Shown here in pieces: positions 34,338 through 45,300 of a stretch of 64,000 nucleotides of DNA. Numbering within the stretch: position 1 is the first letter of the stretch; every line of letters begins with the position of its first letter. The notes under the pieces were generated by a model. It worked only from the letters and a program-made list of their open reading frames with translations. It was not told where the DNA came from and made no database searches. The position numbers and the translations under genes are program-made. The DNA is from Lachnospiraceae bacterium (GTDB lineage Bacteria > Bacillota > Clostridia > Lachnospirales > Lachnospiraceae), in assembly GCA_017517305.1 (NCBI GenBank), contig JAFWZV010000002.1, positions 1 to 64,000 of the forward strand, in the 5' to 3' direction.

Positions 34338-35804
34338 ATGAACTACAGAGTTGTAACATATATATTAGGTTGGGTTTTGAATATTGAAGCAGGGCTTATG
34401 CTATTACCATTTGTAGTGTCCCTTATTTATGGGGAGATTAGTAAAGGACTGGCTTTTGTTTGGGTAGCACTTGGAAGTGCCTTGGTTGGAACCATTTTCG
34501 TAGTTAGAAAGCCAAAGGATACAACCTTTTACCTCAAAGAGGGATTTGTGACGGTTGCCCTAAGCTGGCTTATGATGTCGGCAGTGGGAGCTCTTCCTTT
34601 TGTGATAAATGGAGATATTCCACGTTATGTTGATGCATTTTTTGAGACTGTATCAGGCTTTACTACTACAGGTGCAAGTATACTTTCTGATGTAGAAGCG
34701 TTATCCCGATGTAGCCTGTTTTGGAGAAGCTTTACTCATTGGATAGGCGGAATGGGAGTTTTAGTATTCCTCCTTGCTATTATACCTATGGCAGGTGGAA
34801 CTCATATGAATCTTATGAAGGCGGAAAGTCCTGGACCATCAGTAGGCAAGATAGTGCCAAAGGTTAAAAATAATGCTATATTCTTATACGGAATATACAT
34901 TGTATTGACTATTATTATGGTGCTTCTTCTCATAGCAGGAGGAATGTCTGTATTCGAGTCCCTATGCACTGCCTTTGGAACTGCGGGAACAGGTGGCTTT
35001 GGAATTAGAAATGACAGTATTATGAGCGCTAGCCCATATATACAATGGGTTATTACGGTATTCATGATATTATTCGGAGTAAATTTTGGAGTTTATTTTT
35101 TAATTATAACCGGCAAGCTAAAGGACGCATTTATGCATGAGGAGGTAAGAGCCTATTTTGCAATAATACTTGGTGCGGCGGCTATTATGTTTATAGATTT
35201 AAGGGATATAATTAGTGGTACTGCTGATGCTGTACGTCATATATTCTTTCAGATTGGTTCTATTATGACAACAACAGGATTTTCAAGTGTGGACTTTGAT
35301 TTGTGGCCCGAAACCTCTAAGACAATACTTGTGCTTCTTATGTTTATTGGGGCATGTGCCGGTAGTACAGGAGGTGGAATAAAGGTTGCCAGAATAATTA
35401 TACTGGCAAAGACCTTTGTGAAGGAAATAATATCCTTCCTGCATCCTAGAAGTGTAAAAAAGGTTAAGGTTGGGGGTAAAGTGGTAGAACACGAGACTTT
35501 AAGAGCAACCAATGTTTATTTTGTAACCTTCATGCTGCTTTTTGTTGCGTCTGTGCTTTTAATATCCTTTGAGGGAAAGGATATGGTTACCAACTTTACA
35601 GCAGTGTCGGCTACAATTAATAATATCGGTCCTGGACTTAGTATGGTTGGACCAACACAGAATTTTGGATTTTTCTCAGACTTTTCAAAGCTTGTGTTAA
35701 GCTTTGATATGCTGGCGGGAAGACTTGAACTATTTCCACTTTTGTTACTGTTTTGTCCGTCTGTATGGAAGCCTAAGAAAAAAACAACTCAGCATAAGAA
35801 CTAA
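34338..35804 (+). CDS. trkH: Trk potassium uptake membrane subunit TrkH
   Basis: 488 residues with four M1-P-M2 repeats of the Trk/Ktr/HKT fold. Selectivity loops are visible as TVSGFTTTGAS, FGTAGTGGFGIR, GSIMTTTGFSSVDF and ATINNIGPGL. It forms the potassium channel-like pore gated by TrkA and is translationally linked to it. The length is normal for TrkH. Confidence 0.94.
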   Translation: MNYRVVTYILGWVLNIEAGLMLLPFVVSLIYGEISKGLAFVWVALGSALVGTIFVVRKPKDTTFYLKEGFVTVALSWLMMSAVGALPFVINGDIPRYVDAFFETVSGFTTTGASILSDVEALSRCSLFWRSFTHWIGGMGVLVFLLAIIPMAGGTHMNLMKAESPGPSVGKIVPKVKNNAIFLYGIYIVLTIIMVLLLIAGGMSVFESLCTAFGTAGTGGFGIRNDSIMSASPYIQWVITVFMILFGVNFGVYFLIITGKLKDAFMHEEVRAYFAIILGAAAIMFIDLRDIISGTADAVRHIFFQIGSIMTTTGFSSVDFDLWPETSKTILVLLMFIGACAGSTGGGIKVARIIILAKTFVKEIISFLHPRSVKKVKVGGKVVEHETLRATNVYFVTFMLLFVASVLLISFEGKDMVTNFTAVSATINNIGPGLSMVGPTQNFGFFSDFSKLVLSFDMLAGRLELFPLLLLFCPSVWKPKKKTTQHKN

Positions 35805-35865
35805 GCTTATGAAATTAATGTTTTGTTAGATGGCATTAAGAAACTAATGGGAGAGGAGGGATACC

Positions 35866-37665
35866 ATGAAGTTTAATTTGTCTGCTATTAATAGCACAAA
35901 TATCAAAAAGGGGATAAGTTATATAAGGGAAAATGGTCTTGATGGTATTGCCTCAAGAGTTAGATATAAGATGCAGGGACCAGGTCTTGCATATAATGGC
36001 TGGTATAAGGATAATCACGAGCCTAGTGAAGAGGAGCTTGAGAAGCAGAGGATGACCTCCTTTGCCTACAGACCTCTTATAAGTATATTGGTTCCTATCT
36101 ATGAGACACCAGAGAGATATCTAAGGGATATGATAGAGTCTGTAATCAATCAGACATATGGTAATTGGCAGCTGGTGTTAGTGGATGGAAGCAACAGAGG
36201 TACCGAAGTGCCCCATACAGAAACCATAGTAAGAGAATATATGGCAGAGGACAGAAAGATAGTATATGCACCTTTGGAGAAGAATTTGGGAATCGCCATG
36301 AATACAAATATGGCATTTAACTATTCTACAGGAGATTATATTACTCTATTAGATCATGATGATATGTTGACTAAGGATGCGTTATTCTCTGTGGTAAGTG
36401 CCTTGCAGGAGGAAAGATATGATGTTCTTTACTCAGATGAGGATAAGATATCTGAGGATGGAACAAGGGTTTCTGATCCTGCATTCAAACCAGATTTTTC
36501 TATAGATTTGCTTAGAGCTCATAATTACATAACTCACTTGTTTGTTGTGACGAGAAAGTTACTTCTTGAGGTGGGGGGCTTTGATTCTGAATATGATGGT
36601 GCTCAGGATTATGATTTGGCGCTGAAATGTAGTGAGAAGACCAAGAGCATAAAGCATATTCCGAGAGTGCTTTATCACTGGAGAATTAATGATAAGTCGG
36701 TGGCTTTAAATCCTCACAAGAAGGAATATGCCAAGGAGGCAGGCAAAAGAGCTCTCCAGGCTCATATAGAAAGATGTGGATGCTTTGCTACAGTGACTCA
36801 CACTGACATGTGGGGTATGTATAAGGTAAGCTATGATACTCCAGGAAATCCTTTGTTATCTATAGTGATTCCTGGTGGAGACAAGAGAGAGATTATAGAA
36901 CGATGTATCGGACCATTGTTCGAGAAAACTAGATATAGCGATTTTGAACTTATTATTGTGAATCCTTATACTGATAATAGTGGATTGCAGAAATTTTATT
37001 CTAAGCTGGAGGAAACCAGAAAGAATATAAAAGTTTTAGAGTATGATGGAACACCGTCTGTGATGCGTATGAGGAATTTTGGCGCTTCAAAGGCAAAGGG
37101 TGATTACATATTATTCCTAGATTATGGTGTAGAAAAAATAGAAGTGACAGCTGTTAAGGAGATGCTGGGACACTGTATGCGTAAGGATGTAGGTGTGGTT
37201 GGTGGAGCCTTATTTGGAGATAATGGAGCTACCATATCCCAGGGAATTGCAGTGGGCATTAACGGTCCATTTTGCCATCTGTACCGTGGGATAAAAAGAG
37301 GAGATTTTGGATATCTTATGCATAATCATGTGAACGCCAATTACAGTGCTGTGTCAGGAGCCTGTATGATGGTTAAGACAGAGCTTTTTAGAGGTGTTGG
37401 AGGCTTCTCAGAGAAATTTACCACTGAGCTTTGTGATGTGGATTTTTGTCTTCGCATAAGGGAGCATGGTTATCTTGTAGTAGGGGTTGCTGATGCAGCA
37501 TGGCGCTTTTACAGTGAGGCCAATAGAAAGCTTCAGGATTACGATCTGTATTATGAGAGAGAGACAGGATTGTTTGAGATTCTATGGTCAAATATATTAA
37601 CTAATGGAGACCCATATTATAATCCTAATTTTGCTAAGAATGGGGATTATCACGATATAAAATAA
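35866..37665 (+). CDS. Two-domain family 2 glycosyltransferase
   Basis: 599 residues. The first GT-A domain (about 68-290) has ISILVPIYETPERYL, the LDHDDM metal site and the ED- and W-rich acceptor block (DGAQDYDLAL, VLYHWR). The second (about 325-560) begins LLSIVIPGGD and has FLDYGVE and a DVDFCLRIRE block, in which the metal motif is less canonical. Such paired GT2 proteins extend cell-surface polysaccharides such as rhamnans. There is no membrane segment, so it acts on the cytoplasmic face. GAGGAGGG precedes the ATG. Confidence 0.85.
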   Translation: MKFNLSAINSTNIKKGISYIRENGLDGIASRVRYKMQGPGLAYNGWYKDNHEPSEEELEKQRMTSFAYRPLISILVPIYETPERYLRDMIESVINQTYGNWQLVLVDGSNRGTEVPHTETIVREYMAEDRKIVYAPLEKNLGIAMNTNMAFNYSTGDYITLLDHDDMLTKDALFSVVSALQEERYDVLYSDEDKISEDGTRVSDPAFKPDFSIDLLRAHNYITHLFVVTRKLLLEVGGFDSEYDGAQDYDLALKCSEKTKSIKHIPRVLYHWRINDKSVALNPHKKEYAKEAGKRALQAHIERCGCFATVTHTDMWGMYKVSYDTPGNPLLSIVIPGGDKREIIERCIGPLFEKTRYSDFELIIVNPYTDNSGLQKFYSKLEETRKNIKVLEYDGTPSVMRMRNFGASKAKGDYILFLDYGVEKIEVTAVKEMLGHCMRKDVGVVGGALFGDNGATISQGIAVGINGPFCHLYRGIKRGDFGYLMHNHVNANYSAVSGACMMVKTELFRGVGGFSEKFTTELCDVDFCLRIREHGYLVVGVADAAWRFYSEANRKLQDYDLYYERETGLFEILWSNILTNGDPYYNPNFAKNGDYHDIK

Positions 37666-37689
37666 CTATAAGAAAAATGGAGAGAAGAT

Positions 37690-39132
37690 ATGTTAATGAG
37701 TTTAAAACAAGAGCTTAATGATTGTTATATGTATGGGGAAATAATCTCTCACCAGGGCTTTGGTCCTGACACAGGAATTTCCATGAGAGAGATGATAAAG
37801 TTTGATTTGCTACAATTTTTGGCATATCTAATAGACAAGCAGTCAAGCCCAACCCTTTATTCAGAGATAAGCTTTATACATCAGTATTTGGGTGAGTATT
37901 TTACTCCTAACAAGTTAGAGATATTTAAGGTGGAGAGAACCTATGATAAGTCCTTCGCTGAGAACCCACCACGATCTCTTACATATTTTGCAAAGGCTGA
38001 TTTGTCAGGAAAGTCAGCATATACAACTAAAGGCTTTTCAAAGTCTAGAAATTTGTATAATGTTTATGTGAAGATGGGTCAGGAGTTCATATCCTCTAAG
38101 CGTGAGGCAAGTCAGAAGGAATTAGACGCATTTACCAATTACACAGCTATGATGGAGGAATATATTAGGAAGCTGAAGCTTTTCGAGCCAGGTAAGGGAC
38201 CAATACCTGCTGGTAAGATTGCTAATAGTGGAAGCTCAAAGTCAACTAAGAAGGACAATGTTGAGGATAAGCTAGATGGTATGAAGGGTAATCTTAATGT
38301 TAAGGAGTTTTCGGATGAAGAGCTTAACTATGAGGATCTCATGAAGGAGCTTAATACCTTGGTTGGCCTTGATGAGGTTAAGAGAGATATTAAGAGCTTA
38401 GTAAATCTTCTTAAGGTTAAGAAGATGAGAGAGGAACGTGGCATGAAGCAGCCATCCGTATCTCTTCACATGGTATTTTCAGGTAATCCTGGAACAGGTA
38501 AGACTACAGTTGCAAGATTATTGTCTAAGATTTACAAATGTATAGATGTGGTACCTAAGGGACACTTGGTTGAGGTTGACCGTTCTAATCTGGTTGAGGG
38601 TTATGTAGGTCAGACTGCCATTAAGACTAAGGAGGTTGTGGAGAGCGCTTTGGGAGGAATCCTATTCATAGATGAGGCTTACACTCTTACAGCCGGCAAG
38701 GATGGTAAGGATTTTGGACAGGAGGCAGTGGATACTCTTCTAAAGCTTATGGAGGATAACAGAGATAATCTGGTTGTTATCGTTGCAGGCTACACTGATC
38801 TTATGAAGGAATTTGTAGAGTCTAATCCAGGTCTTAAGTCTAGATTTAATAAGTACATTTTCTTCAAGGATTACACAGGTGATCAGCTGTACGACATATT
38901 TATGTCTATGTGCGATAAGCAGGAGTATATACCTAATAGCGCCGGTAAGGAATACGTTAAGGGATACTTTAACGATAAGGTTGAGAATAAGGACGAGAAT
39001 TTTGCTAATGCACGAGAGGTAAGAAATTACTTAGAGCGTTCTATCTCAAGACAAGCATCTCGTATTGTGGAGATGGAGGATGTAAGTGATAAGCAGCTTA
39101 AGACTCTTACAAAATCCGATTTGGAGGAGTAG
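37690..39132 (+). CDS. AAA ATPase of the SpoVK/CbbX type
   Basis: 480 residues. The N-terminal 200 residues are unassigned, followed by a linker. The AAA module spans about 215-470 with LVGLDEVKRDI, Walker A GNPGTGKTT, the pore-like EGYVGQTA, Walker B GILFIDEAYTL, the sensor IVAGYTDLM and the arginine finger region NPGLKSRF, closely like CbbX and SpoVK. CbbX remodels Rubisco and SpoVK acts in sporulation. Neither role can be assumed here. It lies 24 bases after the glycosyltransferase gene. Confidence 0.85.
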   Translation: MLMSLKQELNDCYMYGEIISHQGFGPDTGISMREMIKFDLLQFLAYLIDKQSSPTLYSEISFIHQYLGEYFTPNKLEIFKVERTYDKSFAENPPRSLTYFAKADLSGKSAYTTKGFSKSRNLYNVYVKMGQEFISSKREASQKELDAFTNYTAMMEEYIRKLKLFEPGKGPIPAGKIANSGSSKSTKKDNVEDKLDGMKGNLNVKEFSDEELNYEDLMKELNTLVGLDEVKRDIKSLVNLLKVKKMREERGMKQPSVSLHMVFSGNPGTGKTTVARLLSKIYKCIDVVPKGHLVEVDRSNLVEGYVGQTAIKTKEVVESALGGILFIDEAYTLTAGKDGKDFGQEAVDTLLKLMEDNRDNLVVIVAGYTDLMKEFVESNPGLKSRFNKYIFFKDYTGDQLYDIFMSMCDKQEYIPNSAGKEYVKGYFNDKVENKDENFANAREVRNYLERSISRQASRIVEMEDVSDKQLKTLTKSDLEE

Positions 39133-39243
39133 TTTACAGAGGGTTAATTAAGTTGATAAACTTAGGACACTGTGATAGAATGAATAGACTTGCATTTAGA
39201 CTTCAAATGTACTAAATCAAGGTACCTATAGACGGAGGATATT

Positions 39244-40032
39244 ATGAGATTCAGACCTTGTATAGATATTCATAATGGCTCTGTAAAACAGATAGTAGGA
39301 GGCAGTCTTAAGGACGAGGCAGACAGTGCTTTAGATAACTTTGTATCGGAGCTTGGAGGTGACTTTTATGCAGATTTGTATAAGAGTAAGGGACTTAAGG
39401 GTGGCCACATTATTATATTAAATCCAGCGGGAAGTCAGTACTATGAGGCGGATGTAAATCAGGCAAGACTTGCTCTTAGGGCCTATCCGGGAGGACTTCA
39501 AATTGGTGGAGGAATTAACAGTGCTAATGCTGCTAGTTTTTTAGATATGGGAGCCTCTCATGTTATAGTAACATCCTACGTGTTTAAGGATGGACGAATA
39601 AACTATGACAACCTGAAGGAGATATCTAAGGAGGTAGGCAGAGAGAGGCTGGTTATAGATTTAAGCTGTAGAAAGCGAGATATAGATGGTAATAATGACT
39701 ACTATGTGGTTACAGACAGATGGCAGAAGTTCACTGATGTAAAGCTTAATGTTGAAACCTTAGAGATGTTCTCAGAATACTGTGATGAATTCCTAATTCA
39801 TGCAGTAGACGTGGAGGGTATGGCAAAGGGCATTGAGGAGGACTTAGCTGTGATGCTTGGAAACTGGGGCAAGCTTCCTATGACCTACGCAGGGGGCGTT
39901 GGAGCATTTTGCGATTTGGAAAAGCTTAAAGCCTTAGGACAAGATAAGCTGGATGTAACTGTGGGCAGTGCGTTAGATATATTTGGTGGTAATATGATAT
40001 TTGAGGACGTAATATCATACTGTAATACATAA
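39244..40032 (+). CDS. hisA: Eukaryotic-type HisA (ProFAR isomerase)
   Basis: 262 residues. A (beta-alpha)8 barrel converting ProFAR to PRFAR in histidine synthesis. It matches the eukaryotic/HIS6-like form: MRFRPCIDIHNGSVKQIVGG at the start with the catalytic Asp, GGLQIGGGI and VTSYVFKDG in the middle, and HAVDVEGMAKGI with the second catalytic Asp, then TYAGGVG. No other his gene lies in the window. It ends 11 bases before the GH9 gene, so it may be co-transcribed with it. GGAGG precedes the ATG. Confidence 0.88.
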   Translation: MRFRPCIDIHNGSVKQIVGGSLKDEADSALDNFVSELGGDFYADLYKSKGLKGGHIIILNPAGSQYYEADVNQARLALRAYPGGLQIGGGINSANAASFLDMGASHVIVTSYVFKDGRINYDNLKEISKEVGRERLVIDLSCRKRDIDGNNDYYVVTDRWQKFTDVKLNVETLEMFSEYCDEFLIHAVDVEGMAKGIEEDLAVMLGNWGKLPMTYAGGVGAFCDLEKLKALGQDKLDVTVGSALDIFGGNMIFEDVISYCNT

Positions 40033-40043
40033 GGAGGGTAAAT

Positions 40044-42335
40044 ATGAGAAAGTTTAAGAAGCATGTGGCAATTCTTCTTACAGCTGCAATGGCACTTTCA
40101 CTAGTGGCTTGTGGAGACAAGAAGGAAAAGACTACAGAGACAGAAGGTCCTACTACAACTGAGGCCATAGAGGCAGTGGTTATAGAGGATACCTACGACT
40201 GGCCTACAACAGAGGTGCCAGTTAAGGATGACAACAGATTTACAACTATTGAGGGTGCAGACGCTATGGGGGTTACCTTTGATAAGGATGTAAATGGATT
40301 TGTTACCTACGCAAACGGTGGTGCATTCGAGATGATTCAGGAGGATGGACAGCTTGTATGTAACATTGAGAAGACAGGTAGTGTAGAGCACGGTGTACAG
40401 ATTTACTATGATGGCTTTACTATGGCTAGAGACTGTGTGTACAATGTATCCTTTGATATTACATCTTCAGTTGAGAGAGTAGTAGAGTGGAGAGTTCAGA
40501 TTAATGGTGGTGACTACCACGCATATGCAAGTGAGCAGGTTACTATTGGACCTGAGACTCAGACTGTTAATTACGAGTTTACTATGTCAGAGGCTTCTGA
40601 CCCAGCACCAAGATTTGTTATTAATATGGGTCATTATGAGGGACAGCCAGAGCTACCGGCACATACAGTAAAGGTTGATAATGTTTCCCTTTTCGTAGTT
40701 GATGGTTCAAAGGCAGAGAAGATTGAGGGTGCTCCAACACCAATTCAGGTTAAGGTTAACCAGATTGGATATGCACCAGATGATGTTAAGACAGTAATTA
40801 CAACATCTAAGGATGATGAGAGATTCAAGATTGTTAAGGCTGATACTGGTGAGACAGTGTACATTGGAGAGTATGATCCAAAGCTTATCTTTGACCCTAA
40901 TGTAGGCTCTAATCTTCATAGAGGCGATTTCTCTGATTTCAAGGCAACAGGAGATTTCAAGATTATCTCAAGTCCTTCAGGAGAGTCATATGAGTTCTCA
41001 ATAGGAGAGAATCTTTATGATGATATTTATAAGGATACAATCCTTATGCTTTATAACCAGAGATGTGGCTGTGAGCTTGATGTGAATATTTCAGGTGACT
41101 TTGCTCATGCAGCATGTCATATGCAGGAGGCAACTATTTACGGAGATACTTCAGGTAAGACAGTAGATGTTTCAGGTGGATGGCATGATGCAGGTGATTA
41201 TGGACGATATGTAGTGCCTGGTGCTAAGACTATTCAGGATTTATTCCTTGCTTATGAGGATTATGGATATACATCAGACGATATAGGAATTCCAGAAAGT
41301 GGAAATGGAACACCAGACCTTTTGGATGAGGCTAGATATGAGTTAGAGTGGATGCTTAAGATGCAGGATAGTGCAACTGGAGGTGTATACCATAAGGTTA
41401 CAGCAGCTGTATTCCCAGAGACAGTACTTGCAGTTGATGAGACAGATCCTATGATCCTTTCACCTATTTCAGCAGCATCTACAGGTGATTTTGCAGCAGT
41501 TATGGCTAAGGCATCAGTGCTTTACGCAGACCATGATGCGGAATTTGCAGCCAAGTGCTTAGAGGCATCTAAGAGCGCATATGCTTGGCTTGAGGCTAAT
41601 CCAGATGAGAAGGGCTTCTGGAATCCTGATGATATTGTTACAGGAGAGTATCCTGATAACTTTGTAGATGACGAAAAGCTATGGGCAGCTACCGAGCTTT
41701 ATATTGCAACAGGTGAGCAGAAGTATCTTGATGCAATTAACACATTATTAGAGAGTAAGTATCGTACAGGACTTGGTTGGGCAAGTATCGGATCATATGC
41801 TTTATATGATCTTGCTAAGGCAGAGGGAATAGATGCTACTGTTCAGGAGACAGCTAAGACAAAATTTCTTGAGCTTGCTGATAAATACTTAGAGGATTGT
41901 AAGACTGATCCATTCTATATGGGACTTTCAAATTACGCATGGGGAAGTAATATGGATGTGGCTCAGAACGGAGAAATGCTTCTTATGGCTAACAAGCTTG
42001 CAGAGAATCCTGAGTATGTTGAGTACGCACAGAAGCATAGAGATTATATATTTGGTGTAAATGGTGTAGGCTACTGCTACGTAACAGGCTATGGAGATCT
42101 TTCTCCAGTAGGTACTCACCATAGACCATCACAGGTGCTAGGAACTACAATGCCAGGTATGCTTGTAGGTGGTGCTAATGAGAATCTTGAGGATCCATAC
42201 GCACAGGCAGTATTATGGGGAATGTCAGGAGCACTTTGCTATGTAGACAATGAGCAGAGCTTCTCATGTAATGAGATTACAATCTATTGGAATTCACCAC
42301 TTATATATCTTTTGACAGGACTAGAGAATCAGTAG
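40044..42335 (+). CDS. GH9 cellulase lipoprotein with CBM4-type domain
   Basis: 763 residues. A lipoprotein signal peptide ends in the lipobox LVAC (cysteine near residue 23), followed by a Thr/Glu-rich linker. A CBM_4_9-like carbohydrate-binding domain spans about 60-225. The GH9 N-terminal Ig-like domain (about 230-325) starts VNQIGYAPDD. The catalytic (alpha/alpha)6 domain spans about 335-760. Catalytic features are D382 and D385 in GGWHDAGDYGRY (base), THHRPS and the acid E744 in SCNEITIYWN. It should hydrolyse beta-1,4-glucans at the cell surface. GGAGGG precedes the ATG. Confidence 0.93.
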   Translation: MRKFKKHVAILLTAAMALSLVACGDKKEKTTETEGPTTTEAIEAVVIEDTYDWPTTEVPVKDDNRFTTIEGADAMGVTFDKDVNGFVTYANGGAFEMIQEDGQLVCNIEKTGSVEHGVQIYYDGFTMARDCVYNVSFDITSSVERVVEWRVQINGGDYHAYASEQVTIGPETQTVNYEFTMSEASDPAPRFVINMGHYEGQPELPAHTVKVDNVSLFVVDGSKAEKIEGAPTPIQVKVNQIGYAPDDVKTVITTSKDDERFKIVKADTGETVYIGEYDPKLIFDPNVGSNLHRGDFSDFKATGDFKIISSPSGESYEFSIGENLYDDIYKDTILMLYNQRCGCELDVNISGDFAHAACHMQEATIYGDTSGKTVDVSGGWHDAGDYGRYVVPGAKTIQDLFLAYEDYGYTSDDIGIPESGNGTPDLLDEARYELEWMLKMQDSATGGVYHKVTAAVFPETVLAVDETDPMILSPISAASTGDFAAVMAKASVLYADHDAEFAAKCLEASKSAYAWLEANPDEKGFWNPDDIVTGEYPDNFVDDEKLWAATELYIATGEQKYLDAINTLLESKYRTGLGWASIGSYALYDLAKAEGIDATVQETAKTKFLELADKYLEDCKTDPFYMGLSNYAWGSNMDVAQNGEMLLMANKLAENPEYVEYAQKHRDYIFGVNGVGYCYVTGYGDLSPVGTHHRPSQVLGTTMPGMLVGGANENLEDPYAQAVLWGMSGALCYVDNEQSFSCNEITIYWNSPLIYLLTGLENQ

Positions 42336-42347
42336 AGGTAAAGATAA

Positions 42348-45300
42348 ATGTTTGACTTAATTAAAAAAATGCTGGCAAATGATAAGATTAGATACTTATT
42401 TGCCGGAGGTTGTACAACCCTTGTAAACCTTGTAGCATTTTTCTTACTTAGAAGTTTTACTGATATTAATAGAAATACATGCAATGCCATAGCAATAGCT
42501 ATGGCTATTGCTTTTGCCTATTTTATCAATAAAATATTCGTATTTAAAAGTAAAAAATTAGGACTTGTTGGAACAATCACAGAGATGGTGACCTTTGTGG
42601 GTATGAGACTGGTTTCTATGCTGGTGGAAATACTGGGCTTTGCCTTACTTTGTGATAGCTTTAGATTAGATGAGCTTGTGTCTAAGCTACTGGTACAAAT
42701 AGTGGTGCTAGTGCTTAATTATGTTTTTAGTAAGCTAGTGGTATTTAAGAAGGAAAAGAAGGGAATAAAGCAACACCTTATAGACAACAGTGTGTGCTAT
42801 ATATCCTTCGGTGTAGTGGCAGTGGTAATGCTTGGAGTTTGTATAGCATCAGGAATTATGCCATTTGGCACAAGAGCCCTAACTTTAGTAGATAGCTTAC
42901 ATCAGTACGTGCCATTTTTTGCAGAGTACAGAGAAAAGCTTATTAATGAGGGTAGCTTATTCTATAGCTGGAATATAGCTCTTGGCTCAAATTTCCTATC
43001 CCTTACAAGCTACTATCTGTCCAGTCCATTTAACTTCTTAGTTATTTTGTTTAGCAAGGAAAATATACCTTGGGCTATGTGCCTTATTATGTGTCTTAAG
43101 GTATGTCTTTCAGCTTATACTATGGCATATTTCTTAAGCAATAAGGGAGAGAAAAAGGATAAGTCCTTCTACATAATTCCTATAGCTGTGGCCTATGCCT
43201 TGAATAACTATGTAATAGGTTATTATTGGAATATCATGTGGATAGATTGTATATTAATCTTCCCAATTATAATCCTAGGCTTCCAGAAGCTTATGGAGGA
43301 TAGGGATCCTAGAATGTATACACTTTCTATGTTTTATGCCCTGTATTGCAATTATTACATAGGATTTATGATATGTGTATTCATGGTGGTATGGTTCTTT
43401 GTATATAGCCATAAGACCATAAAGAAATTCTTCTTAGACGGAATTAATTTTGCAATATATTCCCTTGCTTCAGGAGGAATGGCAGCATTCTTACTTATTC
43501 CTGCCTATAAGGGAATTATGTCCACAGCATCAGCTTCGGCTAAGCTTCCAAAATGGGTTTGGTATGGCAATCCCTTTGACCAGCTTAAAAAGCAGTTTTT
43601 CTGGACTGATGCCATAACTAATCAGACCTTTGATGGCGGAATAAATCTGTACTGTGGCGTGTTCGCTATATTTGCAGTATTTTTATATCTCTTAGCAGAT
43701 GATATAAAGCTTTGGGAGAAGATTAAGAGAATCCTTCTTCTTGTGTTCTTAGGAATGAGCTTTAACAATGAACTGCTAAACTTTATCTGGCATGGCTTCC
43801 ATAACCAGTATGGAATACCTAACAGATTTTCCTTTGTATTTATATTTGTTCTATTGCTGATGGCCTATGATGTGCTTAAGGTATTTAAGAAGCAGCATGT
43901 GCTTATGGTGGTATCAGCGGGAATGTTTGCAGGCTCATATGTGCTTTTGATAAAGCTTAAATCATCAGGAGTAGAGCCTATTAACCTGTGGACTACACTA
44001 GGTTTAATAGGAGTGTACACAGTGATATGTGCACTTGGAGCTTCCAAGAAGCTTAAGAAGGATATGTTTGCCTATGTGTTATCAAGCGTATGCATCTTAG
44101 AGCTGGTTGCCTGTGGGGTATTCAACCTAGCAGCAAATGGATATGCAGACATATCAAAGTATTATTCCTCAACACCTGAGGTCACTGCGGCCAATCAGGA
44201 GGTTGAAAGGCTTGCCCAGGAGGATGAAGCAGGCTTTTATCGTGCAGAGCTTATGGACTCCACCGTATTAAATGAGGTAACCTGGCATCATATGCCAAGT
44301 GTGGGAACCTTCTGCTCTACTGTACTTGGTGAAAATGTAACAACCATGGGAAGATTGGGATTTTATACAGGGGCAAATGAGTTCCTTTATATGGGCTCAA
44401 CTCCATTTACAAACTCCTTGTTCAATGTAAGATATCTTCTACATAGAGAGGGAGATTTAAACAATTTTGATTTTGATTTTGTTAAGGAAGTTGAGGGAGT
44501 GGGCATCTATGAAAACCCATACCCATTGTCACTGGGGTTTGCAGTATCAAACAATGTAAAGCAATATGACAGAGACACAGGACTTCCACTGGCTAATCAG
44601 GCTAACTTAGCTTCATACATGACAGGAACTGAAAATTTCTTCACTAATCAGTTCCCAAGCCTTTTGGTAAGCAGTGACACTATGAATGTATCAGTGTCAG
44701 GTAATACCATAACCTATGAGCCATACAATAACGGAAGTGCAAGCTTCATGGTAAACTTTGCCATTGATACACCTGGGGACTACTATGTAAATTGTAGAGG
44801 AAACAGTATATCAAAGATTCGCTTCTACATAGATGGAGAGGAGCTTTCTTGTGATAGATATATGTGGCAGATATTCCATCTGGGACAGCTTGAAGCAGGG
44901 CAGCAGATTCATATTGAGTATATCTATAATAGCTTGTCAAGCGCAGGCTCAGCTTCACTTTACATGGCAACCTATGACGAAGAAAAGTACTCATACACCC
45001 ATGAAATCCTAAGCAAGAATCAGCTTAAGGTTGAGGAGTTTGAGGATGGATATGTGTACGGAACTATAGATATGCCAGAGCGTGAAACTATGTTTACCTC
45101 AATACCTTACGACAAGGGCTGGAAGATATTAGTTGATGGTGAAGAGGTAGAGTACTATGCCATCGGCAAGGCCTTTATAGGAGTTGATATGACTCCTGGA
45201 ACCCATACTGTAGAGATGATATATATTCCTGTAGGACTAAAGCTTGGAATTATTATATCAGTAGGGGCATGGCTGATACTTATGTTGGGAGTGATACTGT

